Below are positions 34,480-43,067 of a stretch of DNA of 64,000 nucleotides, in pieces. Position numbers and translations under genes: made by a program. Positions within the stretch are counted from its first letter, which is position 1, and every line of letters starts with the position of its first letter. The notes below the pieces were generated by a model. It did not search any database. It had not been told where the DNA came from and saw only the letters and a list, made by a program, of their open reading frames with translations. Source of the DNA: Sneathiella aquimaris (GTDB taxonomy: Bacteria; Pseudomonadota; Alphaproteobacteria; Sneathiellales; Sneathiellaceae); contig NZ_CP112881.1 in NCBI RefSeq assembly GCF_026409565.1, positions 3,417,501-3,481,500 of the forward strand, read 5' to 3'.

Positions 34480-34502
34480 TGTTCATTAATGACAATTTGT
34501 CA
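34480..34502 (-). promoter_or_regulatory. Palindrome cluster upstream of the acyl-CoA dehydrogenase operon
   Basis: On the plus strand TGTTCAT (34480-34486) is followed by TAATGACA, and TGACA (34490-34494) and TGTCA (34498-34502) form a second inverted pair. Read leftward, TTGACA of this pair is a good -35 box. TGTTCAT is the same half-site as in the crotonase operon promoter at 24924. Confidence 0.5.
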
Positions 34503-34538
34503 ATTTTTCGGCATAAAAAATTCCGGAACATCAATAAA

Positions 34539-34566
34539 GGCGGCAATAGTGTTCACCATTACCGCC
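34539..34566 (-). terminator. Intrinsic terminator after the large acyl-CoA dehydrogenase
   Basis: A 13-bp stem (34539-34551 with 34554-34566) with a two-base loop. Its two mismatches on the plus strand are G-U wobbles on the minus strand, so it fits the leftward transcript that ends with the gene at 34586. Read leftward it is followed by TTTATTG. Confidence 0.75.
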
Positions 34567-34585
34567 CCTATTTCAACACCAGATC

Positions 34586-36376
34586 TTAAAACGCTTCAGC
34601 GTCCAGCGCCATCATGGTTTCAGAGCCTGCGCTCATCTTGACCAACAGGGATGAAACATCCGGAATCATGCGTTCGAAAAAGAATTTGGCAGTCACAAGC
34701 TTGGTTTCGAAGAATTGTTTATCTTCGGCCCCTTCTGCTAATTTCTCTTTAGAAATCTTGGCCATCTGTGCCCACATAAAGCCCAGTGCAACCAAGCCGA
34801 ACATCTTAAGATATTCGGTTGAAGCCGCTCCTGCTTCATCCGGATTTTTCATTCCCTTTTCGCCCAACATGGCCGTCCCCTGCTGAAGCTTTGCAAAGGC
34901 TTTGGCCAAAGGCATCACATAGTCTTTCATCTCAGGGTTCATCATGTTTTCCTGAATGAACGCATCCACGGGATGGAAGAACTGACGAAGCGAGCGCCCA
35001 AGATTAGCTGGAATTTTACGTCCAACCAGATCGAGAGCCTGAATACCGTTCGCACCTTCATAAATCTGGGTAATCCGGGCATCCCGGACAAATTGTTCCA
35101 TACCCCATTCATGGATATAACCATGCCCGCCGTAGCACTGCATTGCGGTCGCGCTCAGTTCAAACCCCATATCCGTGAAATAAGCCTTGATCACAGGTGT
35201 GAGCAAGCCAAGTGCTTCATCCGCCGCGGCACGTTCCTCCGCATCAGGATGTTTTTCCACCATATCGACTTTCAAGCCGGCCCAAAGACCCAACGCGCGG
35301 GCCCCTTCCGTGAACGCCCGGCACATCAGCAGATTTCTACGAATATCCGGGTGAACGATAATCGGATCGGCTGCCTTTTCAGGAGCCTTAACACCAGAAA
35401 TCGAACGTCCCTGAAGACGGTCTTTGGAATATTCAACGGCATTCTGATAGGCGACCTCAGCCTGTGACAACCCTTGAACGCCTACACCCAACCGGGCGGC
35501 ATTCATCATCGTGAACATGGCACGCATACCTTTATGGGCTTCGCCCAACAGATAGCCAGTGGCATCCTCATAGTTCATGACACAGGTAGAATTTCCATGG
35601 ATCCCCATTTTATGTTCGATCGATCCACAGGCAACACCGTTCCGGTCCGCCGGGTTTTCATTACTGTCCAAATTGAATTTTGGAACAATAAACAATGAAA
35701 CGCCCTTAATACCATCGGGCCCGCCGGGTATCTTGGCCAAGACCAAGTGAACGATATTCTCCGCCATATCGTGCTCACCAGCAGAAATGAAAATCTTCGT
35801 ACCAGTGATTTTGTAGGTGCCATCGTCCTGCGGAACTGCTTTTGTCCGCATCAAGCCCAGATCCGTTCCGCAATGCGGTTCGGTCAGGTTCATGGTTCCT
35901 GTCCATTCACCAGACACCATTTTCGGCAGCCACATCCGTTTCTGCTCGTCCGTACCATGCTTGTATATCGCAGCATAGGCACCATGCGTGAGCCCCGGAT
36001 ACATGCCAAACGCCATATTGGCAGAGCTCATCATTTCGGCCAAGGCAATCCCAATCACGTGGGGCAAACCTTGTCCGCCATATTCTGGGTCGGCATCAAT
36101 GCCCATCCAGCCGCCTTCGCGATAATGGTCGTAGGCTTCTTTAAAGCCTGTTGGTGTTGTGACTTCTCCGTCCTTCCACGTACAACCTTCTTTATCTCCT
36201 ACCTGATTGAGAGGTTGAACAACCTCTTCCATCATCTTGGCACCTTCGCTCAAAATCGCATCAACCATATCTGGTGTCGCATCTTCGAAGCCTGGCAGGT
36301 TTGTCATACTGTCCAGACCCAACAGGTCGTTCAGTACAAACTTGATATCTTTAACAGGGGCGTTGTAAATCGGCAT
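34586..36376 (-). CDS. Acyl-CoA dehydrogenase, large FadE-like form
   Basis: A 596-residue acyl-CoA dehydrogenase with an extra C-terminal domain, the type that acts on medium or long acyl-CoA. Seen are [46 protein letters not shown], and a C-terminal [21 protein letters not shown] that holds the likely catalytic glutamate. The extra ~150 residues after that are helical. It is the last gene in the MerR/thiolase/fusion operon, 12 bases after the fusion gene, and ends at a strong terminator. Confidence 0.9.
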   Translation of the reverse strand: MPIYNAPVKDIKFVLNDLLGLDSMTNLPGFEDATPDMVDAILSEGAKMMEEVVQPLNQVGDKEGCTWKDGEVTTPTGFKEAYDHYREGGWMGIDADPEYGGQGLPHVIGIALAEMMSSANMAFGMYPGLTHGAYAAIYKHGTDEQKRMWLPKMVSGEWTGTMNLTEPHCGTDLGLMRTKAVPQDDGTYKITGTKIFISAGEHDMAENIVHLVLAKIPGGPDGIKGVSLFIVPKFNLDSNENPADRNGVACGSIEHKMGIHGNSTCVMNYEDATGYLLGEAHKGMRAMFTMMNAARLGVGVQGLSQAEVAYQNAVEYSKDRLQGRSISGVKAPEKAADPIIVHPDIRRNLLMCRAFTEGARALGLWAGLKVDMVEKHPDAEERAAADEALGLLTPVIKAYFTDMGFELSATAMQCYGGHGYIHEWGMEQFVRDARITQIYEGANGIQALDLVGRKIPANLGRSLRQFFHPVDAFIQENMMNPEMKDYVMPLAKAFAKLQQGTAMLGEKGMKNPDEAGAASTEYLKMFGLVALGFMWAQMAKISKEKLAEGAEDKQFFETKLVTAKFFFERMIPDVSSLLVKMSAGSETMMALDAEAF

Positions 36377-36388
36377 TATCGAACTCCC

Positions 36389-38722
36389 TTAATTACGCAA
36401 TGGCTTGCCGGTGGTCAGCATATGCTCAATCCGGTCAAGTGTTTTATGGTTCCTGATAAGGGTCATGAACCCTTCCTGTTCCAGTTCCAGCAGCCTCTTC
36501 TCTGTGACAGGCTCTGTAATGTCAGTGTCACCACCAGACAGAACTTTAGCCACCTGCTCGCTAACAACGGCGTCATACGCGGTTGCCCGGCCCATGGTCA
36601 CAAAACCTGAAACCGCCATATCAAAAGCAGCCGCGGCAGAAGGACCTGGCAGATAGGCTTCCTGACGTTCAGGGGCTTCGTACCCTTCAGCAAGTTGCAG
36701 CGCCTTCTTCTTGGCATCCGCAAGAACCCGTTTACGGTTCATGGTAATCTCATCCCCTTCACGGAGAATAAGCTGATCACGGGCTTCCGCCGCACTGGTT
36801 GAGACTTTTGCGGTTGAGATTGCTTCGAACACGCCGGACAAGGCTGGCATCGCGCCGCCGGGACGGCGTTTATTGTGCATGGCCCGCATGACAAGCTCTT
36901 TACAACCGCCAAATCCAGGGATAACACCAACGCCAACTTCCACAAGTCCCATATAACTCTCGGCATGGGCCTGCACAGCGTCTGCGGCAAGAACGATCTC
37001 ACAACCACCGCCCAGTGCCATACCAGCAGGAGCCGCAACAACAGGGAACGGTGCGTATTTCAACTTCATCAAGGCATTCTGGCCTTCAGAAATTGAGTTT
37101 TCGATCACAGGCCACATTGCAGCGTTTGCTGCAAACAGGGCGAGACCGACATTGGCACCGACGGAGAAATTATCTGCATCATGGCCAATGACAAGTGCCT
37201 TGAAACCTTTCTTGTTCAGTTTGGACGCCTGACCAAGCATGGTGACAATATCCTGATCGATCGAGTTCATTTTCGTATGAAGCTCTAGACAGGCCACGCC
37301 ATCGCCAAGATCCCAGATACTGGCTCCTCTATTCGACATGACCGGCTCGTTACCGCGCTTGATGTCAGCGAGTGTCCACGCACCTTCGGCCACTGGCACA
37401 ACGGCATATTCACCGTCCACTGTCATATAAAGGGCATCTGTTCCTTCTTCTTTATAAAGCGGGCGATCACCCACTTTCTTCAGGAAGGCAGGAACCGGCA
37501 TACCGTCCGCTTCCAAGCGGTCGATAAAATACTGTACGCCCATTTGGTTCAACTGCTCAAACGGACCGTATTTCCACGCATAACCTGTTTTCATTGCACT
37601 ATCGATTGCAATGATATCATCCGCAATTTCGCCGACCAGCGACGCCGAATAGGAAATGACTTTTGACAGGATAGACCAAGCATATCGGCCCCCGACATCA
37701 TCTGTTTCAACCAGCGCCCGCAGACCTTTGCGCGCCGCTTTCACAGATTTCAGGTTCGGCTTCTCTGCTTTTGCATATTCACCGGTTTTAAGATTGCGGG
37801 CTTCTTTGGTTTTCTTCCCGCCTTCTTTGTTCATCCGGTAAAAGCCACCCTTACCTTTACGGCCGGTATACCCTTCATCGATCATCTTGGCGATGGTCGC
37901 AACCATCGGGTGATCGGCATCATATTCCTGACAGAACGGGTCACTTTCAGGCAGTTCGTTCAACATGCTTTCGTTGACTTTCGGCCCAAGATCAATACCG
38001 GTGAGATCGCCTAGACCGAAGATACCGGTACTCGGAATACCCATAGGCTTTCCGCAAACCGCATCAGCCTCTTCTACACTCATATCAAGATCGAACGCTG
38101 ATTTGATCGCAACAAATGACCAGTAAATCCCGATCCGGTTTCCAATGAAACCGGGCGTATCGTAGCAGTCGACAACCTCTTTACCGAGGGACACATCGGC
38201 AAATTGACGCAACTCTTCAATAGCATCCTCGCGGGTCTGCTCACCCTTTACCAACTCGAACAACCGCATGTAGCGCGGAGGGTTGAAGAAATGGGTGATT
38301 GCAAAGTCACGCTGCAGACTGTCTGGCATTCCGGCCATGAGCGTTTTCAACGGGATGGTTGACGTGTTAGACGTAACAATGGAGCCTTTTTTGCGAACCC
38401 CATCAAGCTTTGTGTAAAGATCCTGCTTCAGGTCTGGACGCTCAATAATCGCTTCAACAATCCAGTCACAATCAGCAACAAGATCAAGATTGTCTTCCAG
38501 ATTTCCAGTTGTGACCAGCTTGGCGTTCCGTTTATGCATGAACGGCGCAGGCTTCGTCTTCAACATCTTGGCGACAGCGCCCTCCGCCAGCGTATTACGG
38601 TTATCCGCCCCCTCTGGCACGATATCCAGCAACACAGCGGGAATACCCGCATTGGCGACATGGGCGGCAATCGCAGCACCCATCACGCCAGCACCTATTA
38701 CAGCTACTTTTTCAATAGCCAT
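36389..38722 (-). CDS. 3-hydroxyacyl-CoA dehydrogenase/enoyl-CoA hydratase fusion, dehydrogenase first
   Basis: A 777-residue fusion in the reverse order from FadB. The NAD motif VAVIGAGVMGAAIAAHVANAG is at residues 6-26, followed by VVDCYDTPGFIGNRIG in the dehydrogenase; the crotonase part is C-terminal, with ALGGGCEIVLAADA and VEVGVGVIPGFGGCKE (near residue 610 and later), both glutamates kept. It hydrates enoyl-CoA and oxidises 3-hydroxyacyl-CoA. Start ATG 38722 follows GGAGG, two bases after the thiolase stop. The same genome has the FadB-order enzyme at 29922, so the two may serve different chain types. Confidence 0.9.
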   Translation of the reverse strand: MAIEKVAVIGAGVMGAAIAAHVANAGIPAVLLDIVPEGADNRNTLAEGAVAKMLKTKPAPFMHKRNAKLVTTGNLEDNLDLVADCDWIVEAIIERPDLKQDLYTKLDGVRKKGSIVTSNTSTIPLKTLMAGMPDSLQRDFAITHFFNPPRYMRLFELVKGEQTREDAIEELRQFADVSLGKEVVDCYDTPGFIGNRIGIYWSFVAIKSAFDLDMSVEEADAVCGKPMGIPSTGIFGLGDLTGIDLGPKVNESMLNELPESDPFCQEYDADHPMVATIAKMIDEGYTGRKGKGGFYRMNKEGGKKTKEARNLKTGEYAKAEKPNLKSVKAARKGLRALVETDDVGGRYAWSILSKVISYSASLVGEIADDIIAIDSAMKTGYAWKYGPFEQLNQMGVQYFIDRLEADGMPVPAFLKKVGDRPLYKEEGTDALYMTVDGEYAVVPVAEGAWTLADIKRGNEPVMSNRGASIWDLGDGVACLELHTKMNSIDQDIVTMLGQASKLNKKGFKALVIGHDADNFSVGANVGLALFAANAAMWPVIENSISEGQNALMKLKYAPFPVVAAPAGMALGGGCEIVLAADAVQAHAESYMGLVEVGVGVIPGFGGCKELVMRAMHNKRRPGGAMPALSGVFEAISTAKVSTSAAEARDQLILREGDEITMNRKRVLADAKKKALQLAEGYEAPERQEAYLPGPSAAAAFDMAVSGFVTMGRATAYDAVVSEQVAKVLSGGDTDITEPVTEKRLLELEQEGFMTLIRNHKTLDRIEHMLTTGKPLRN

Positions 38723-38724
38723 GA

Positions 38725-39861
38725 TTAGCAAGCCTCCAGAACAGTCGCGATCCCCTGACCACCACCGATACATTGTGTTGCAAGACCCAGGGATTTATCT
38801 TCACGCTGCAGCAGGCTTGCAACCTTACCCGTGATCCGGGCGCCGGTTGCCCCCATTGGATGGCCCAACGCAATGGCACCACCGTCAAGGTTTGTGTTGT
38901 CGTATTTCATACCGGATTCTTTAAGTACCGCCAAAGACTGAGCCGCGAACGCTTCGTTCAGTTCGATAATATCGATGTCCTGCAAAGTAAGACCTGCCCG
39001 TTTAAGCGCTTTTTCAGTTGCCGGAACCGGGCCAATCCCCATAATTTCAGGAGCACATCCTGCAACGGCGATGGATTTAATCCGTGCCATTTTAACAAGG
39101 CCGTTTGCGTCCGCATATTCTTCTGAACAAACAAGCGTCGCAGACGCGCCGTCCGTCAATGGAGAAGATGTTGCCGCTGTGACAGTGCCCGCTTCGTCAA
39201 AAGCAGGCTTCAGGCCAGCAAGTGTTTCCAAAGTGGTTTCCGGACGGATACAGCCATCCTGTTCAACCCGAATATTTCCCTGAACGATTGGAATAATTTC
39301 GTCATCGAATTTCCCAGCAGCCCGGGCTGCCGCCGCACGGGCGTGGCTTTCCACTGCCATTTCTTCCTGCTCCTGGCGAGAAATGGAATATTGCTTGGCA
39401 AGATTTTCGGCCGTAATCCCCATGGAAACATACGCTTCTGGATATTCTTTATACAGAGCCGGATGAGGCGCAGGATTAAAGCCGCCCATTGGAACCCGTG
39501 TCATGCTCTCGATGCCGCCACAAATAAACACGTCGCCCGCGCCCATCTGAATTGATCCAGCGGCCATGTGAATAGCCTGCATTGAAGAGCCACAGAACCG
39601 GTTCACGGTTGTTGCTGCAGCCGATTTTGGAATGCCTGCAAGAAAGCTGATGATACGAGCGACATTGAGGCCCTGCTCACCTTCCGGGAAAGCACTACCA
39701 ATGATGACATCTTCAATATCCTGAACATTTACGCCGCTTTTCTCGATCAGCCCCTTAACAACCTGACCGGTCATTTCATCGGGTCTGATTCTAACCATTT
39801 CCCCTTTATTCGCGAGGGTAAATGGAGAACGAGCGTATCCTGCGATGACCACGTTTTTCAT
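38725..39861 (-). CDS. Acetyl-CoA C-acyltransferase (thiolase)
   Basis: A 378-residue thiolase. Catalytic cysteines are in NRFCGSSMQAIHMAA (near residue 87) and CIGGGQGIATV at the C-terminus, with the GHPMGATGAR histidine motif between. It gives the last step of beta-oxidation. It is the first enzyme gene after the MerR regulator, about 150 bases downstream of it, and is followed immediately by the dehydrogenase-hydratase fusion. The gap before it has a nested hairpin. Confidence 0.92.
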   Translation of the reverse strand: MKNVVIAGYARSPFTLANKGEMVRIRPDEMTGQVVKGLIEKSGVNVQDIEDVIIGSAFPEGEQGLNVARIISFLAGIPKSAAATTVNRFCGSSMQAIHMAAGSIQMGAGDVFICGGIESMTRVPMGGFNPAPHPALYKEYPEAYVSMGITAENLAKQYSISRQEQEEMAVESHARAAAARAAGKFDDEIIPIVQGNIRVEQDGCIRPETTLETLAGLKPAFDEAGTVTAATSSPLTDGASATLVCSEEYADANGLVKMARIKSIAVAGCAPEIMGIGPVPATEKALKRAGLTLQDIDIIELNEAFAAQSLAVLKESGMKYDNTNLDGGAIALGHPMGATGARITGKVASLLQREDKSLGLATQCIGGGQGIATVLEAC

Positions 39862-39949
39862 GATCTAAATTTCCTTTCAGACATTTCATATTCCGCCTAC
39901 CCTGTCTGGAGACGGATTTAAAGGTGACAATTTTCTTATCTTTTATGCC

Positions 39950-39993
39950 CCCGACAGACCCTCTCTATGGAGGGACGTATGGCAGCTGTCGGG
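39950..39993. promoter_or_regulatory. Nested stem-loop in the MerR-thiolase gap
   Basis: CCCGACAG (39950-39957) pairs with CTGTCGGG (39986-39993), enclosing a second stem CCCTC (39959-39963) with GAGGG (39970-39974). No T run follows on the minus strand, so it is not a plain terminator. It may be an mRNA processing or stability element in the intercistronic region. Confidence 0.4.
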
Positions 39994-40010
39994 AAAATCT
40001 AATTTGTTGG

Positions 40011-40424
40011 CTAAGCGAGCTTTTTCTTAACTTCCGTTTCTCCAGCCTCTTGCAAGACCAGATGATCTTTTAAATCTGAAATTCCCTGTTCCAGTTCACC
40101 GATCGCTTCATTAATATCTTGGCGCTGCACCATAAGCTTTTCAAGCTGCTCTTCGCATTTTTGCAAAGTATATTTTAACTGCTCTGTTAATTCGCCCTCA
40201 GGATTATAAAGATCGATCATCTTTTTAATCTCTTGAAGACTGAACCCAAGACGCCGCCCTCTCAGGATCAATTTCAAACGAGCCCTGTCGCCACGGGAAT
40301 AAACGCGGGTTAGCCCTTCGCGGCCAGGCTCAACCAATCCTTTATCTTCATAAAAGCGGATTGTTCGGGATGTTACGCCAAATTCTTCCGCCAGATCCGT
40401 AATGGAATAACGTGCTTCACTCAT
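40011..40424 (-). CDS. MerR family regulator, LiuR-like
   Basis: A 137-residue MerR-family regulator. The N-terminal winged helix (SITDLAEEFGVTSRTIRFYEDKG, of which the TSRTIRFYE part is the family signature) is followed by a long coiled-coil dimer helix (EQLKYTLQKCEEQLEKLM). The match to LiuR-type regulators of branched-chain acyl catabolism is by recollection, not search. The start ATG 40424 is chosen because GGATGGA lies ahead and the conserved domain begins there; a longer start at 40454 exists. It heads the leftward operon and has two operator copies in its promoter; its short C-terminal region has no effector domain, so the signal is unclear. Confidence 0.85.
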   Translation of the reverse strand: MSEARYSITDLAEEFGVTSRTIRFYEDKGLVEPGREGLTRVYSRGDRARLKLILRGRRLGFSLQEIKKMIDLYNPEGELTEQLKYTLQKCEEQLEKLMVQRQDINEAIGELEQGISDLKDHLVLQEAGETEVKKKLA

Positions 40425-40461
40425 GGTTTTCCATCCAAAATACTGAATTAACAATAATGCG

Positions 40462-40490
40462 ACTATAGTTGACGTTTACGTAAACGTCAA
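40462..40490 (-). promoter_or_regulatory. MerR promoter with perfect palindromic operator in the spacer
   Basis: On the minus strand TTGACG (40485-40490) and TATAGT (40462-40467) are separated by exactly 17 bases. The arms TTGACGTTTAC and GTAAACGTCAA form a perfect 22-bp palindrome at 40469-40490 that includes the -35 box and reaches the -10 box. Confidence 0.75.
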
Positions 40491-40496
40491 TTAGCC

Positions 40497-40512
40497 TTTA
40501 CGTAAACGTCAA
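40497..40512 (-). promoter_or_regulatory. Second, partial copy of the MerR operator
   Basis: TTTACGTAAACGTCAA (40497-40512) repeats most of the operator; its centre is 22 bp, two helical turns, from that of the first copy. Two such sites in tandem favour cooperative binding. Confidence 0.6.
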
Positions 40513-40592
40513 AAAAAACGTGACAAACCTTCACATTTCCGTGCATATTCACGTTGTATTTGCTAATTTAGCGGTACAAATGTAACATTTCT

Positions 40593-40656
40593 CGACCCAT
40601 ATTTTTCAAAAACAAAGTAAAACCAATACTTTACCGATTATTTGAAAATTGGGTCG
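40593..40656. repeat. Long imperfect inverted repeat in the 40425-40816 gap
   Basis: CGACCCATATTTTTCAAA (40593-40610) and TTTGAAAATTGGGTCG (40641-40656) are complementary with a two-base bulge. GTAAA (near 40617) and TTTAC (near 40630) form a smaller stem inside the loop. The gap of nearly 400 bases also holds the MerR operators on its left and the direct repeats at 40744 on its right; no gene is seen in it. Confidence 0.55.
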
Positions 40657-40743
40657 GTAGTACTAATTTTTAAAACAACGCTTACCAACCCGTAGTTCCA
40701 AAACAAAATCTACAGGACTGGGACTGTATTTTTTGTTTCTCGC

Positions 40744-40782
40744 GCATACGCAAGAGAGCGGGGTGGCATACGTAAAAGAGCG
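40744..40782. repeat. Two 17-bp direct repeats upstream of the ArsR gene
   Basis: GCATACGCAAGAGAGCG (40744-40760) and GCATACGTAAAAGAGCG (40766-40782) match at 15 of 17 positions and start 22 bases apart, two helical turns. They lie 35 bases before the ArsR start, so they could be regulator sites. Confidence 0.5.
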
Positions 40783-40816
40783 TTTTTTGTAACCGTGCAA
40801 AAGGGGGAGCACAAAC

Positions 40817-41137
40817 ATGGAGGCATCAACCGCGAGCGATCGCAGTTATACCGAACTTGCTGACGTCTTACCGAGAGCAAGCAAGATATTGAAATCAATC
40901 GGCAACCAACGACGGCTTGAAATCCTAACCTGCCTTTCAAAAGAAGAGCTGTCCGTTGGAGAACTCGAAAGAAAAATTCAGATAAGTCAATCCGCACTTT
41001 CTCAACATTTGGGCAGACTGCGCAGAGACGACATTGTTACGACCCGAAGAGAAGCACAGACAATTTATTACTCTTTGTATAATGACAATATTCTTAAGCT
41101 TCTGAATTCGATTCATATCACAGCAGCCCAAGCCTAA
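40817..41137 (+). CDS. ArsR/SmtB family regulator, BigR-like with one cysteine
   Basis: A 106-residue winged-helix regulator of the ArsR family. The recognition helix lies in SQSALSQHLGRLRRDD (residues 57-72). Position and neighbours are like BigR/SqrR, sulfide-responsive repressors that sense persulfide through a pair of cysteines. Here only Cys39 exists, in ILTCLSKEE, and no second cysteine is found near the C-terminus, so a classical dithiol switch cannot form. The ATG follows AGGGGGAG. It is transcribed toward the TauE exporter gene 112 bases away. Confidence 0.82.
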   Translation: MEASTASDRSYTELADVLPRASKILKSIGNQRRLEILTCLSKEELSVGELERKIQISQSALSQHLGRLRRDDIVTTRREAQTIYYSLYNDNILKLLNSIHITAAQA

Positions 41138-41151
41138 TTCGACATTTTTTA

Positions 41152-41168
41152 TTCCTTTTCAAAAGGAA
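41152..41168. repeat. 17-base palindrome between ArsR and TauE genes
   Basis: TTCCTTTT (41152-41159), C, AAAAGGAA (41161-41168). It could be an operator or a hairpin for RNA processing. A wider inverted pair TACAAT (41173-41178) and ATTGTA (41191-41196) follows it. Confidence 0.4.
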
Positions 41169-41249
41169 ATATTACAATTTGTCCGTAATTATTGTATAGG
41201 CAGGGATAGTTTGATTATCAATTACCTGAAAAAAGGGTAAAATCGGAAT

Positions 41250-42173
41250 ATGCCTGTCTACCTACCCATAGCGGAAATTTCAGTAAATCTGTTTCTGATC
41301 TTGGGTATGGGCGGCGCTGTCGGATTGCTCTCAGGGATGTTTGGTGTCGGTGGGGGCTTTTTGATGACACCGCTCCTTATCCTGACCGGAATACCGCCTG
41401 CTGTTGCTGTTGCGACAGGCGCCAATCAGCTCGTCGCTGCCAGTGTTTCTGGTGTCCTGGCCCATTGGCGCCGCGGAAATGTCGACTTCAAGATGGGCTT
41501 TGTCCTGCTCATTGGCGGTGTCGTTGGCTCGTCCCTCGGCACCTGGATTTTTGCACTGCTAAAGTCCGCAGGCCAAATTGACCTCCTCATTTCGCTTTCC
41601 TATGTAGTGTTTCTGGGCATTATCGGTGGCCTGATGCTTTTTGAAAGCCTTGGCGCCTTACTTCGCAACCGCAAAGGCGGCGTCAGACGCAAGAAACTCC
41701 ACCAGCATTACTGGATCCACGGCCTTCCGTTCAAGATGCGCTTTAGAAAGTCCAAACTTTATATCAGTGCGTTAATGCCCCTGGGCCTTGGCTTCCTGGT
41801 TGGCATTCTGTCCGCGATCATGGGTGTTGGCGGCGGTTTTGTCATGGTCCCCGCCATGATCTACCTGCTGGGAATGCCGACCTCAGTCGTTATCGGCACC
41901 TCGCTCTTTCAAATCATATTTGTTACTGCCAACGTCACCTTTTTGCAGTCGGTCGCCACCCAAACAGTTGATGTGATGCTTGCCCTTCTGTTAATGAGCA
42001 GCGCAGTTATTGGCGCGCAATTTGGCACCCGAATTGGCGCAAAAATGAAAGGCGAGCAGGTTCGTTCCCTTCTTGCGGCACTTGTTCTGGCTGTTTGTAT
42101 CAAACTGGCTTTCGATTTGGTCCTGACGCCTGATGATCTTTACAGCTTTGGATTTATAGGAGGAAAAGGATGA
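41250..42173 (+). CDS. TauE/SafE family sulfur-anion exporter
   Basis: A 307-residue membrane protein with a run of seven or so hydrophobic segments; the N-terminal GMGGAVGLLSGMFGVGGGFLMTPLLI repeat is mirrored by GILSAIMGVGGGFVMVPAMI near residue 190, the two-fold G-V-G-G-G signature of TauE/SafE. The family exports sulfite, sulfoacetate or related anions. It follows the ArsR gene, and its stop overlaps the TIGR02186 gene by four bases (ATGA), which indicates a coupled pair. Sulfur metabolism fits with the cysteine dioxygenase region. Confidence 0.88.
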   Translation: MPVYLPIAEISVNLFLILGMGGAVGLLSGMFGVGGGFLMTPLLILTGIPPAVAVATGANQLVAASVSGVLAHWRRGNVDFKMGFVLLIGGVVGSSLGTWIFALLKSAGQIDLLISLSYVVFLGIIGGLMLFESLGALLRNRKGGVRRKKLHQHYWIHGLPFKMRFRKSKLYISALMPLGLGFLVGILSAIMGVGGGFVMVPAMIYLLGMPTSVVIGTSLFQIIFVTANVTFLQSVATQTVDVMLALLLMSSAVIGAQFGTRIGAKMKGEQVRSLLAALVLAVCIKLAFDLVLTPDDLYSFGFIGGKG

Positions 42174-42955
42174 AACATCTTTCCTTCCTGCATTCTATGC
42201 TTTGCCTCAATCTTATTGTCGGCTTTTTCTGCGGCACTTCTTTGAAAACGGCGAATGCTGATGGCTCGCTGGTAACGGACATTTCTTCCCATCTGATTTC
42301 TGTAACCTCCGACTTTACCGGCACTGATCTCCTTCTTTTTGGAACAATCAGGACAGATACACAGGACCTTGAAGACGAAAATGGCGACATCATTATTGTC
42401 GTTCGCGGCCCTGAAAAAGAAGTTGTTGTCCGAAAAAAAGAAAGGGTACTGGGCGTATGGGCGAATACGCAGTCGGTGAAATTGGCAAAAATACCCAGTT
42501 TCTATGCGTCTGCCAGCAGTCGGCCTGTGGAAGAAATCGCTTCTGAATCAACCCTTGCCCGCCTCAGAATTGGCTCGCAACGGCTTGTCTTTCAATCAAG
42601 CAGCACCAAGACGGAAACAAAAGAATTTCGCAAAGCCGTTATTCGTCAGCAACAGCAAGCACAGCTCTATATCGATAGCCAGTCAACTGTTCAGTTCTTA
42701 GGCCCTTCCCTGTTCCGAACCACTATTGATTTTCCAGCCAATGTTTCCGTCGGCACCTATGTCGCAGAATTCTATCTGTTTCGAGGCGGCGAATTGGTCA
42801 GCGCACAATCATCGCCACTCTTCATCGAAAAAGTGGGATTAGGACGACGCATTTTTGATTTCGCCCAGAACTACCCGGTCCTGCACGGTCTGGCGGCGAT
42901 CTTGCTTGCCCTCCTTGCCGGGTGGATTGCCTCAGCCGTCTTCCGTAAAGACTAA
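42170..42955 (+). CDS. TIGR02186-type membrane-anchored protein
   Basis: A 261-residue protein with an N-terminal signal (about residues 1-24), a mid-region of beta strands (FTGTDLLLFG, EDENGDIIIVVRGPEKEVVVR), and a C-terminal membrane helix (HGLAAILLALLAGWIASAVF, 238-258). It fits the family TIGR02186, which often travels with TauE exporters, as far as I recall. It is likely anchored in the inner membrane facing the periplasm and working with the TauE gene to which its start is coupled by overlap. No enzymatic motif is visible. Confidence 0.72.
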   Translation: MKHLSFLHSMLCLNLIVGFFCGTSLKTANADGSLVTDISSHLISVTSDFTGTDLLLFGTIRTDTQDLEDENGDIIIVVRGPEKEVVVRKKERVLGVWANTQSVKLAKIPSFYASASSRPVEEIASESTLARLRIGSQRLVFQSSSTKTETKEFRKAVIRQQQQAQLYIDSQSTVQFLGPSLFRTTIDFPANVSVGTYVAEFYLFRGGELVSAQSSPLFIEKVGLGRRIFDFAQNYPVLHGLAAILLALLAGWIASAVFRKD

Positions 42956-43067
42956 GACGCACAAGAACATTCCCACACCTCGAACATTCTGCTAATGATA
43001 ATATAAAATCAAGCAGGGCCGCAAAACCAAAAACATTCGGTCTTCTGCACCCGTCTGGAGCCAAAAC

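Noticed and set aside
35747-36610. Long plus-strand frame (287 codons) opposite the large acyl-CoA dehydrogenase
   Set aside because: Composition is shadow-like, rich in His/Arg/Cys/Phe, and it lies antisense to a well-supported gene with clear motifs.
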